Shown here: positions 34,086 to 44,860 of the stretch, piece by piece | Layout of the letters: each line of letters opens with the position of its first letter | How positions within the stretch are numbered: the first letter of the stretch is position 1 | From: Leptodactylus fallax | Lineage: Eukaryota; Chordata; Amphibia; Anura; Leptodactylidae | Direction: 5' to 3' | DNA: 64,000 bases | Assembly (NCBI GenBank): GCA_947044405.1 | Contig: CAMRHE010000011.1 | Span: 6,492,501 to 6,556,500 of the forward strand | Translations under genes and position numbers: made by a program | The notes under the pieces: model-generated | Database searches by the model: none | Told to the model about the DNA's origin: nothing | What the model saw: the letters and a program-made list of their open reading frames with translations, nothing else

Positions 34086-35333
34086 CAGTGGGGAAAAAAA
34101 GTATTTAGTCAGCCACCAATTGTGCAAGTTCTCCCACTTAACAAGATGAGGCTGGCCTGTAATTGACATCATAGGTAGACCTCAACTATGAGAGACAAAA
34201 TGAGAAAACAAATCCAGAAAATCACATTGTCTGATTTTGTAAGAATTTATTTGCAAATTATGGTGGAAACAAAGTATTTGGTCACCTACAAACAAGCAAT
34301 ATTTCTGGCTCTCACAGACCTGTAACTTCTTCTTTAAGAGGCTCCTCTGTCCTCCACTCATTACCTGTAGTAATGGCACCTGTTTGACATTGTTATCAGT
34401 ATAAAAGACACCTGTCCACAACCTCAAACAGTCACACTCCAAACTACACTATGGTGAAGACCAAAGAGCTGTGGAAGGACACCAGAAACAAAATTGTAGA
34501 CCTGCACCAGGCTGGGAAGACTGAATCTGCAATAGGCTGGGACTAACAAGTAGAAGTAGAAGTAGAACTGTTTGGTAGAAACACAACTCGTCGTGTTAAG
34601 AGGAGAGTGAATGCTGAGTTGCATCCAAAAAACACCATACCTACTGTGAAGCATTGGGGTGGCAACATCATGCTTTGGGGCTGTTTCTCTGCAAAGGGAC
34701 CAGGACGACTGATCCGTGTACATGAAAGAATGAATGGGGCCATGTATCGTGAGATTTTGAGTGCAAACCTCCTTCCATCAGCAAGGGCATTGAAGATGAA
34801 ACGTGGCTGGGTCTTTTAGCATGACAATGATCCCAAGCACACACCGCCAGGGCAACAAAGGAGTGGCTTCATAAGAAGCACTTCAAGGTCCTGGAGTGGC
34901 CTAGCCAGTCTGCAGATCTCAACCCCATAGAAAACCTTTGGAGGGAGTTGAAAATCCGTATTGCCCAGCGACAGCCCCAAAACATCACTGCTCTAGAGGA
35001 GATCTGCATGGAGGAATGGGCCAACATACCAGCAACAGTGTGTTCCAACCTTGTGAAGACTTACAGAAAACGTTTGACCTCTGTCATTGCCAACAAAGGA
35101 TATATAACAAAGTAATGAGATGAACTTTTGCTATTGACCAAATACTTATTTTCCACCATAATTTGCAAATAAATTCTTTAAAAATCAGACAATGTGATTT
35201 TTTGGATTTGTTTTCTCATTTTGTCTCTCATAGTTGAGGTCTACCTATGATGTCAATTACAGGCCGGCCTCATCTTTTTAAGTGGGAGAACTTGCACAAT
35301 TGGTGGCTGACTAAATAATTTTTTTCCCCACTG
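34086..35333 (+). mobile_element. Tc1-like transposon, internally deleted
   Basis: The inverted ends begin CAGTGGGGAAAAAAAGTATT and are flanked by TA (34084-34085 and 35334-35335). At 1248 bp it is about 400 bp shorter than full-length relatives, because the middle of the transposase is missing. Confidence 0.9.
34452..35115 (+). pseudogene. Tc1-like transposase, internally deleted
   Basis: The start at 34452 (MVKTKELWKDTRNKIVDLHQ) leads to the first helix-turn-helix; the sequence then jumps at about 34541 to VELFGRN. The second catalytic block reads HDNDPKHT after a TAG at 34818. The C-terminal part, in another frame, keeps the catalytic glutamate block ([11 protein letters not shown]). The first catalytic aspartate is lost with the deletion. 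Confidence 0.85.
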
Positions 35334-36439
35334 TATCTACAACCTAATCTCCTGCTCCCTGCCCGCACGTAACCTCCGATCCTCCAAAGACCTCCTACTC
35401 CACTCTGCTCTTATCCGCTCTTCACACAAACGTCTCCAAGACTTCTCCCGTGCATCCCCATACTCTGAAACTCATTACCAAGACACCTAAGATGGACCCC
35501 CACAATCACAAGCTTCAAGAAGGCCCTGAAGACTCACCTATTCAGGAAGGCCTACAACCTCCAATAACACTACTGTCTCCATACCACCACCTGAACTTCT
35601 GTCTCTATCCCTCTTCCCTCATAGATTGTAAGCCTTTGCGGGCAGGGCTCTATATCCCACTGTTCCAGTTGGTCACTGTTAGTATTCTGTTTTGTATATC
35701 TTGTATACCATATGTTAGCCCTCAAATGTAAAGCACCATGGAATTAATGGTGCTATAAAAATAAACAATAATAATAAATAATAATAATACCTCTTCCTCA
35801 CTGTACAGTGGATCTGAGCCCACAGCATAGAGTAGTTCTCTAGCTGAGGGAACAGAAAAGGACAGAGGCAAGTTGAAGACAGGTGAGGGCTCAGGGCCTG
35901 CTGCCGGGCCATGCCAACTAAGGGTTGTGTCTGACAAACCAACCTACTCTTGGCTGGGGGTGTCTGTTGTGACTTGGCATGAATTGGATGACCTAGTCAA
36001 CCAGTCTACAACCGTTGGGTTGCTGGTCAAGACACGACCGCTACTTGATACTGTGAGCTCAAGCCTCTGTAACTGACCTCTGCTGTCACGCCCTCTTACT
36101 CTGCTGCGACCTACCTGTGCCTACGTCAGAAACATTTAGGCCTGCGGTCCTCCCCTGTGCATGGCCTCTTGCTTCTCTGTCTGACATACTGTTCGATGAA
36201 AAAGTGTAATTGCAAAGGGCAAAAATGCCTGTCATTTTCTATTTTGAAGAGAATGGCAAATATACCCCTTATTTCTTTCCCCACTAATGAACACCTATAA
36301 CAAAAGTGTGATAAAGGCAGAGATTTGTGGCTCCGAATTATTGAATTATTGACAATACTGTATTGATAAATGGTCTGCAACTTTATACTGGCGAATATGG
36401 TCCTCCTTATGGGTTTCCACACTAATAAACACCTTTAAA

Positions 36440-36835
36440 TAAGGTGTATGCTCCTCCAGCATACCACATGTGCAGGGCACAGCGGTGTCACACTGTTCTA
36501 CACCTCGTTTGCCTGGGTGAACAAAGTCACACAGGGGAGGAACTGGGTCACTGTATGTCCTCCTCATGCTGCTTGCCACTGGGTCACTCTGTGTACTCCT
36601 CATGCCGCTGCCACTGCTGGGTAACTGTATGTCCTCCTAATGCCGCTGCCACTGGATCATTCTGTGGCCTCCTCATGCTGCTGCCAACTCCACATTATGT
36701 CGCCTTGCCACTCTGTAGACATCTATGTGGAATCTACAAACGAGGGTGTAAAAGGAGTGCACTCTTTCACTATACAGTAGGATGTTGGGCCTCTGTACGG
36801 TTCTTTCTACCTGGCACTAACATGGACCTGTAAGG
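36440..36835 (+). repeat. Inverted duplicate of hAT transposase plus short tandem repeats
   Basis: 36450-36545 encodes on the plus strand APPAYHMCRAQRCHTVLHL and onward, almost the same as the minus-strand transposase at about 32460-32375. It is therefore an inverted internal duplication. It is followed by about four units of 36-38 bp (CCTCCTCATGCCGCTGCCAC). A Harbinger-like left end GGCTGGGTTCACACTTG occurs at 36834. Confidence 0.65.
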
Positions 36836-37603
36836 CTGGGTTCACACTTGAGTTAGTTGGACAGTTTTGGGTCTGTAACTGTCCAAATAAGTGAAGTGTG
36901 CATTGATTCTAAGAGCGACGCCTGTCATGTGCGTGTCATTCGGACTCCCAGTGTTGTTTGACTACCACAGTAGGCTCCCTATGTGTGTTACTGCAAGGCA
37001 CAGTGTTCTACACCACTATACAAGCTCTCTGAAGCTAGGAAATAGGTGTTTTTTAGCGATATTCGCCACAAAGTAATTCAAATCAAAGCAAATTTTTTTG
37101 GAACTTCAAATCGAACTGGCGAATCGAAATTTTGAGAAATTCGCTCATCTCTAATCGGTATGTGTTATCTTGCTTTTGTTTGTATTTCTGTGAACTTTGA
37201 AGGTACCGTCTCTATTCGCCTGCTGTGTTAGATAGACCTGTGCTTCCCCGCTTTTCTCACCTGATACTTCCCTGTCTCTGCTTCTATCTCCACTAGCTCA
37301 CATGTATTCCCACCCCTGTTCAAACCTGTAACACAGACTATGTAATTAATTCTTACTGCTTGACAGTATATAAGTGTAGAGGTGAGTTTTGGCCTTGGTC
37401 AGTTCTATACAATATCCAAGTACAATTCTGAGTGAATTGACCAGAATTAGAACAGAATGGAATTGAAGTTAACTGCTACGGTAATACCTATTCAAAAATT
37501 CAGTCTTGTAATTGCTACATCTACATAATGTGCTTCACATCTACTAGAATGTGCTTCACCTTAATCACTGTTGTTGTTCCTCTACTTTTAAAAGTGACTC
37601 TTC

Positions 37604-38717
37604 TGTAAGCTGTGTACCGGGGTGGGCTTCCCAGGATACAGCAAAGTCACGAACAAAGGAAGCAACTCCAAATCAATTTAGAAAAAACAAGATTTTACTT
37701 TGTGTAGTAACACCTCTTTACCAAAAAAAACACTCACAACTATTTACATACACTCAGCCAGGAAGCTGAGACCCTGGTGTTGTACAATGCGGTGCCTTCT
37801 CATGTGCGGCTCCAATACACTCCAAGCTTTTACCTATCTGCAGGATGCAACTAACCAGCCGCTTGTTACCTTTTCATCTGCCTAGTCACAGGAACAATTC
37901 AGTAAGTGTTATAGGAGCACCGGCGGTATAACACAAGAGCTTACAAACTTATCAAAATACCCTATTCCCCACAAACAAAGTACAACCGAGTAACTATAAT
38001 AGTAGGTCAGCTTGCAAGCCAAAGAAATATCACAATGTATAAAATGTCGCTTCTAGACTTCCTCAGAAGCTCCTCTCTGGGAGTTACAAGTCTATAGAAT
38101 TCTCTGAGTCTTAGTCCTTACTACTGTATAGGTAGATAATTCAACAGTAGTGTGGCCTGTGAAGATGAGTATGCCTAACTATTCTAACTACAGGCCCTTA
38201 ATCAGTCCCAAGCAATTTGCACCAAAAATTTAATGTGGTGCGTGCACAATTACTTCTCTTACTGATCCAAATTTGTTGGGTACCTTTTAGATTTTGTCTG
38301 GAACAGCTGAAAGCAGGGCTCATCCAAACTTCTCAGCCGGGTCCTTGATAGCAATCTTCAACTTAGGATGCTGTCTGAACAAACCCTGGAACAGTCTCTG
38401 CTTCAGCACTCTCTTGTTATATCTCTGATCCCTTAAGAATACTTTTTCCTCTCACTTCAGTCCTGCTTCTTCTAAAAGCTCAAAAGCACACTCCTAAAAT
38501 GGCTGCTACACACACTCTGCTCCTTCTTGTCCCACCTCTGCAGAACAGGGTCTCCATGTCACTACTCCAGTGAATTACAGAATTACAGTCTTTTGTATTT
38601 CTGAGGTAACAGTGGCCTCTTGTGATCAAACAAACAAATGTCAGTTTATAAAAAAAAATAACCTTATTTATAGAAACGGTTACATTCATAACATGAGGGC
38701 TGTTTCCCCATCTTACA
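37604..38717. repeat. Solo LTR with 4-bp target duplication
   Basis: The 1114-bp segment starts TGTAAG and ends CTTACA, a 6-bp inverted terminus of LTR type (TG...CA). It is flanked by CTTC at 37600-37603 and 38718-38721. Four-bp duplications are typical of some endogenous retrovirus classes. No gag, pol or env lies inside, so it fits recombination between two LTRs. Orientation was not decided. Confidence 0.65.
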
Positions 38718-38871
38718 CTTCAACCCTAGACCACCGCAGTTATTAACAAAATCTTCATCTCTCCATCCGTTCTACCCCCACCATCTGACCTTCTCTGCTG
38801 AACTACTCCAAAACCTGAAAACTTTCTGCCGCAGACACACACAACCACCTCACACTATTTCCTATAGACAC

Positions 38872-38931
38872 ATGCTATCCCTCTCCCTGCTTCTCCTGAA
38901 TGCCGGAGACATATCTCATAATCCTGGACCA
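38872..38931 (+). other. 2A-like translational recoding motif in L2
   Basis: The frame from ATG 38872 has a leucine-rich stretch followed by GDISHNPGP (38905-38931). The core D-x-E-x-NPGP of 2A peptides makes the ribosome skip the Gly-Pro bond; here serine takes the place of the glutamate. Such motifs are known near the N-terminus of several endonuclease-type LINE clades. The frame hits a stop soon after (about 38998), so it is not used in this copy. Confidence 0.65.
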
Positions 38932-39059
38932 CCTCAGCAAATGCCCACAGATCTTCCTACTCTCAACACACAAACAGTGCCAGCACATGGAACCTCTTAA
39001 ATCTTAAATCTATCTTCCTTGCTCCTGCCCCTCCTCCCCCCATCTCCGATGCGCTGTAG

Positions 39060-39690
39060 AATGCTTGTTCCATATGTAATAAACTAGCTTACAACGACAT
39101 GCTTTTCATTTCTCATAAACTTTCTTTTCTTGGGATCACAGAAACTTGGCTGACACCCTCATACACTACATCCCCTGCTGCACTTTTCTAGGGCTAGTTC
39201 TTGCACACTCCTCACCCCAAAAACAAACCAGGTGGAGCTATTGGCCTCTCCTGTCTGAGAACTGCTCTTTCACCGAAATCCAACCACTACCTGCTCTCAC
39301 TCTCCCCTCCTTTGAAACGTACTCTGTCCACTCCACATTTACTCACTTTCCAACCTCCAAGTGACTGTGATATACCAACCACCAAGATCTATCACAACAT
39401 TCCTCAGCCATTTCACCACCTGGCTCATGCACTTTCTCTCCACTGAAACCCCCACTATTATCATGGGAAATTTCAACATCCCCATTGACTCAAACCACCC
39501 TTGCTTCCAAATTCCTATCTCTCATCACCTCCTTTGGTTTCTCACAGAGGGGACACACAGTGGATCTCATTTTCACCCACCTCTGTTCCCTATCCAACCT
39601 TACTAACTCTCCCACCATCCACTGTGATCATAACTTACTAACATTCTCATTCCTCTCATCTGTAACAGACCCGCCAATCTCGAAACTAAC
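39060..39690 (+). pseudogene. L2 endonuclease
   Basis: Readable motifs are NKLAYNDMLF, then FLGITETWLT (metal-binding glutamate block), then IIMGNFNIP, then HTVDLIFTH and HCDHNLLTF. In active enzymes the third is GDFN; here the aspartate is an asparagine. The SDH box reads CDH. At least three frame changes are needed. It normally nicks target DNA to prime reverse transcription. Confidence 0.75.
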
Positions 39691-41304
39691 ACACCCCTGC
39701 AGGAACCTTAACCGACTTGACATCTGCATGTTCTCACAACTACTCTACCCAAATGTCTGGTGCTCTTCATCCTCAATTTGCTTCTCCACCATTACCAATG
39801 GAAAGCTCTCCACCCTAATTTCAAAATCCCACCTCACCACCTGTGTGCTCGACCTGATCCAATCACACCTTATCCAAAACCTCACTGAAGTCTTTACTCC
39901 TGCTCTAACCCATGTCTTCAACCTTTCTCTCACCAGAGGTACCTTACCATATGTTTTTAAACATGCTATTGTCACACCATCCTTAAGAAACCATCTATCA
40001 ACCAATCCTCTCCAGCCAACTATTGTCCTATTTCATTGCTTTCCTATGCCTCAAAACTCCTTGAGTAACACATCCACTTTGCACTATCCTTCTACCTCTT
40101 GTCCAACTTACTCTTTGACACACTACAGTCAGGCTTCTGAAACGCCATAGGAACTGCCCTAACCAAAATCACTAATGACCTACTTACTGTCAAAGCCAAA
40201 CGGTACTACTCTGTTCTCCTCCTCCTTGACCTTTCCTCTGCCTTTGACATAGTTAACCACTTCCTCTTGCTACAAACTCTGTCATCCCTTGACATTTCCA
40301 ACTTGGCTCTTCCCTGCAACTTTTCATACCTCACCAACCGTACATTCAGCATCTCCCACTCACACATCACCTCCTCACCATGCCCTCTTTCTGTAGGTGT
40401 CACCCAAGGCTCTGCCCTGGGAACCCTCCTGTTCTCCATCTACACCCTCAGCTTTGGCCAACTCATAGAATCCCATGGTTTTCAGTACTATTGCTATGCC
40501 AACGACTCCGAAATATCTCTCGGGTCCAGACATTACCGCTCTGTTATCCAGAGTTCCAGAATGTTTCGCAGTCATAGCCTCCTTCATCTCATCCCGCTTT
40601 CTCAAACTCAACATGGAAAAAAATGAAAATGGAGTTCATCATCTTCAGCCCACTTTTGCCTGACCCATCTATCAAAGTAAATGGTACTACACTTACCCCA
40701 ATCCCACAGGTCTGTTGCCTTAGGATAATCCTTGACCCTGATTTATCCTTCAAACTACACATCCAAGTCCTCAACACCTCCTGCCGCCTCCAACTCAAGA
40801 ACATTCATCCAATCCGCATCTTCCACACCCCTGAAACTACACAAATGTTAGTCCATGTCCTCATAATCTCCCTCTTAGACTACTGTAACACCCTTCTCCA
40901 TGGCCTCTCAGCAAATGCCCTTGTCTCCCTCCCTCCCTTTGCTGTTCTCTTAATCCACGTCTCCCCCAATTTTTCATCAGCTGCTCCCCTCTGACAATCC
41001 CTTCACTGGCTACCTATTTCCCAGAGAATAGAGTTTAAAATGTTAACACTGACATACAAAGCCATCCACAAACTGCCCCACCACATACATCTCTGACCTA
41101 ATCTCCCGCTACCTGCCCGCACTTAACTTCTGATCTTCTCAAGACCTCCTACTCCGCTCTGCTCTTATGCACTGTTCACACAACCATCTCCAAGACTTCT
41201 TCCATGCATCCCCCATATTTTGAAACTCACTACCACAACACATAAGACTGTCCCCCACAATCATAAGCTTCAAGAAGACCTTGAAGACTCACCTTTTCAG
41301 GAAG
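39690..41304 (+). pseudogene. L2 reverse transcriptase and C-terminal region
   Basis: The fingers (LSTLISKSHLTTCVLDLIQS and onward) lead to the palm (LLLLDLSSAFDIVNH, GVTQGSALGTLLFS). The catalytic box reads YCYANDSE: the first aspartate of YADD is kept as AND, with the first D replaced by N. After 40620 the thumb part (LDPDLSFKLHIQVLN) follows in another frame. Dead by both frameshift and active-site change. Confidence 0.8.
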
Positions 41305-41312
41305 GACTAGAA

Positions 41313-43236
41313 CAGTGATGGCGAACCTTTTAGAGACCGAGTGCCCAAACTGCAACCCAAAGCCCACTAAATTATTGCAAAGTGCCAACACGGCAATTTC
41401 ACCTTAAATTAACCTGCCTCCCCAGCATCCCCCCTCTTGCTCGCAAGCAGCCTGCACCCCCATTCCTCCCTCTTGCAAGCAGCCTACATCCCACATCTCT
41501 CCCCCCCCACACTACACTCTGCATCTCTCCACCCACACTACACCCTGTATCCCACACTAGACCCTGCATCTCTGCACCCCACAATACACCCTGCATCTCT
41601 GCACCCCACAATACACCCTGCATCTCTGCACCCCACAATACACCCTGCATCTCTACCCCCACTACACCCTGCATCTCTACCCCCCCACTACACCCTGTAT
41701 CTCTACCCCCCACTACACCCAGCATCTCTACCCCCCACTACACCCTGCACCCTACATACTGCACCCCACATCTCTCCTCCCCCACACTACACTCTGCATC
41801 TCTCCCCCACACTACACACTGCACCCCCACATCTCTACCCCCCACATCTCTATCCCCCACACTACACTCTGCATCTCCCCCCACACTACACCCTGCACCC
41901 CACATCTCTCCCCCCCACACTACACCCTGCACCCTACATCTCTCCCCCCACACTACACCCTGCACCCTACATCTCTCCCCCCACACTACACCCTGCACCC
42001 CACATCTCTCCCCCCACACTACACCCTGCACCCTACATCTCTCCCCCACACTACACCCTGCACCCCACATCTCTAACTCCCACACTACACCTGCACCCTA
42101 CATACTGCACCCCACATCTCTCCTCCCCCACACTACACTCTGCATCTCTCCCCCCACACTGCACCCCACACCTCTACCCCCCACACTACACCCTACATCT
42201 CTCCCCCCACACTACACCCTGCACCCCACATCTCTAACCCCCACACTACACCCTGCACCCCACATCTCTAACCCCCACACTACACCCTGCACCCCACATC
42301 TCTAACCCCCACACTACACCCTACATACTGCACCCCACATCTCTAACCCCCACACTACACCCTGCACCCCACATCTCTCCCCCCACACTACACCCCGAGC
42401 CCCACATCTTTCCTCCCCACACTACACCCTGCACCCTACATCTCTCCCCCCACACTACACCCTGCACCCCACATCTCTCCCCCCACACTACACCCTGCAC
42501 CCCACATCTCTCCCCCCACACTACACCCTGCACCCTACATCTCTCCCCCACACTACACCCTGCACGCCACATCTCTAACCCCCACACTACACCTGCACCC
42601 TACATACTGCACCCCACATCTCTCCTCCCCTACACTACACTCTGCATCTCTCCCCCACACTGCACCCCACATCTCTACCCCCACACTACACCCTACATCT
42701 CTCCCCCCACACTACACCCTGCACCCGACATCTCTAACCCCCACACTACACCCTACATACGGCACCCCACATCTCTAACCCCCACACTACACCCTGCACC
42801 CCACATATCTCCCCCCACACTACACCCCGAGCCCCACATCTCTCCTCCCCACACTACACCCTGCACCCCACATCTCTCCTCCCCACACTACACCCTGCAC
42901 CCCACATCTCTGCATGTTCCTCCACTGCTCGTGATACTTTTCTTCATGTGGAAGGAGCTTCTTACAAGCAAAGACACTCCTACCCTGTCATGTGACCTTA
43001 TGATGTCAGAAGGTCCTTTCAGAGTACAGCATTTAGCATGTACTGTGTAAGCAGCGGTCCTGCGGACCGCAGCTTACACTGACAGCTTTCAGTGCCAACT
43101 GAAAGAAGCGATCGCTCACTAATGGGGAATCCTGGACCGGATTCCCCGTTAGTGAGATATGGTGACGGCGCGCGTGCCAACTGAGACGGCTCTGCGTGCC
43201 CTCTCTGGCACGCGTGCCATAGGTTCGCCATCACGG
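41313..43236. mobile_element. hAT MITE carrying an expanded minisatellite
   Basis: The ends CAGTGATGGCGAACCT and (reverse-complemented) CCGTGATGGCGAACCT are inverted repeats. They are flanked by an 8-bp duplication GACTAGAA (41305-41312 and 43237-43244). Without the minisatellite the element would be about 500 bp, a normal MITE size. It sits in the 3' region of the L2 LINE. Confidence 0.85.
41500..42910. repeat. C-rich ~33-bp minisatellite
   Basis: About 40 units of roughly 32-35 bp, of the form CACACTACACCCTGCACCCC followed by ACATCTCTCCCCC, with variants. The plus strand is almost free of G. Long open frames occur on both strands (for example a 307-codon frame from 41382) only because the unit lacks stops; the predicted proteins are simple Thr/Pro/His/Ser repeats. 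Confidence 0.95.
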
Positions 43237-43485
43237 GACTAGAATCTTCTGCCACCATACCACCATCTGAACAGCCTCTACCATCACTGGCTGTCTCTAT
43301 CCCCTTTTCCTCATAGATTGTAAGCCTTTGTGGGAATAGCATGCTATCCCACTGTTCCAGTTAGACACTGTTAGTATTGTACTTGTTTTGTGTATTTTAT
43401 GCTTTATATGTAAATTCTCAAATGTATGGCACCATGGAATTAATGGTGCTATAAACATAAACAATAATAATAATTTTACAGTTTC

Positions 43486-43705
43486 CAAATATGCCTCTGT
43501 TATTAAGCTTTGGAGCCACATTCTTATGTAAATCCTAATTTCATTCATATGTAAAATACAGGAAAAGTGCTTTGCCTAGGAGTTTAGACCTGAAACTAAA
43601 ATCCAGACAAGCTAAGACACTTCTTCCTTAATTTGCATATGAATATAACGCTACATGGAATTGGGGCTCAAAAGTTGAATAACAGAGGCATTTTTGAAAC
43701 TATAG
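43486..43705. repeat. Small MITE with ~30-bp inverted ends
   Basis: The left end TTTCCAAATATGCCTCTGTT is mirrored at the right by AACAGAGGCATTTTTGAAAC. A partial relative lies at 24796-25030. No target duplication was settled. Confidence 0.6.
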
Positions 43706-43799
43706 AATCACCTCTACAAGATACAGTGATTAGATTTATAACCAATTTACTGTTGACACACTTCCTAGTCACTGACATGGCATCCGCAAGAAATAGGTA

Positions 43800-44010
43800 A
43801 CTTGTCATTTTGGTTGCACTGTGAACACCTTAAAAAATAATGGTGCAAATGTGTTTTTTTTTTCTAAACCTCCCTCATTTTTTTTTCTCTGTACGTGGTA
43901 CAGAATATTAAATGGTACCACTATGAAGTACAATTTTCATAGAGCTCTGTAATAGTAAATATTAAAAAGTTATGGCTTTTGGAAGGTTGGGAGTTGAAGT
44001 AAAAAACAAA
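43800..44010 (-). repeat. Frog dispersed repeat fragment
   Basis: The blocks TAAATGGTACCACTATGAAG and TATGGCTTTTGGAAGGTTGG match 25925-26035. It is a shorter copy of the same family and has no coding sequence. Confidence 0.5.
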
Positions 44011-44599
44011 AAAAAATGGCTATTGGTTTTGGGGGTTCATGGTCAAAGATGGTGACCCCCATTGGATCTAACCACTTGCATTAGATAAAACACTCACTTT
44101 CAACTGTGGCACTATCGTGGCACAACTGCTGTCCCTAATTGAAGCTTTTAGCAGCTGTTTTCTGCTGTATAACTCAGCCAACACAAACTGCATATGGTGC
44201 AGGCTTAGCTTCTGCATATAACCCTATAACAGTTAGCAAAGTTAGGCTAGGTTCACATCTTCATTGGCGGTTTAGTTAGGGGTTTGTAATGCAGATTTTG
44301 TCAAATGTGCTTGAAAGAAGTAGTGCAGTAGTGTCACCATCTTAATCTAAACAAGACAAAAAGAAACTAAAAAAAAATAGTTAATCCCTATGTTAAATTA
44401 TTAAATTTGTTGTTCTGTGTTACAATTTTAACTACGTCATCTTTTTAAAACAACCATTGCTCTGAATTGAATTGCATACTCTAGTAAGACTATTTTTACA
44501 CAGACTACTTTTGGTCATCATTTACAATTAGTATTTGAAAGTCAAGGCTAGGTGTGGGACCAAATCACAGAAACCTGCAAATCTCCCTATAAGGGAATC
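44011..44599. other. Non-coding DNA with a Harbinger-like end at 44249
   Basis: TTAGGCTAGGTTCACATC at about 44249 looks like the left terminus of a Harbinger-type MITE (compare 53851). No right end was found. The rest shows no recognised feature. Confidence 0.35.
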
Positions 44600-44860
44600 T
44601 AGCCTCTTTGCTGCCTAAGGCGACCTCCCCAAAAAAAAACATACCTGACCTAGTAAACTTTGGTTCCTTGATGTGGCATATGTAAGTGATGTCACTGTCT
44701 CATTTCTTGTGGTGGGTGAAGCCACTAATTGGCCTCAGCAGTCATGTGTGGCACAGGACTTCCACCGCCAGAGACATGATGCTCCTGGAACAGATAGCAG
44801 CGGAGGATAACAGAGCACCAGAGACAGGGGAGTATGATTTTCTTATTTTTTTTTATGTTT
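44600..44860 (+). mobile_element. TTAA-type MITE family, copy 2 (partial)
   Basis: CTAATTGGCCTCAGCAGTCA and the following GGACTTCCACCGCC and GAGCACCAGAGACAGG match 26340-26460. The ends are not well preserved. Confidence 0.45.

Larger units (their letters stand above)
33700..35790 (+). mobile_element. L2-type LINE, 3' fragment
   Basis: It encodes the RT thumb region and the following domain, then a 3' tail with ATTGTAAGCCTTTGCGGGCA and GGTGCTATAAAAATAAACAA ending in AATAAT-type repeats. The same tail ends the LINE at 38722-43475, so both belong to one family. It is 5'-truncated, as is usual for LINEs, inserted in hAT sequence, and itself split by a Tc1 copy. Confidence 0.8.
28793..37153 (-). 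mobile_element. hAT transposon, 8.4 kb, with nested insertions
   Basis: The ends TAGAGATGAGCGAAT and ATTCGCTCATCTCTA are inverted repeats, flanked by an 8-bp duplication ATCGGTAT (28785-28792 and 37154-37161), the hAT target size. The minus-strand transposase remnants and BED finger confirm the class. A deleted Tc1 copy and an L2 LINE have jumped into it, which accounts for about 2.7 kb. Repeats of about 127 bp fill the low-coordinate side. Confidence 0.9.
38722..43475 (+). mobile_element. L2-type LINE with inserted hAT MITE
   Basis: In order: an N-terminal region with a 2A-like motif, an apurinic-type endonuclease, a reverse transcriptase, and the 3' tail (43245-43475) shared with the copy at 33700. 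A hAT MITE lies at 41313-43236. Many frameshifts are present and key residues are lost, so it is inactive. The start is set just after the solo LTR and is approximate. Confidence 0.8.

Noticed and set aside
41382..42305. 307-codon open frame and several others on both strands
   Set aside because: They lie wholly in the ~33-bp minisatellite; the predicted proteins are simple repeats, open only because the unit lacks stops.
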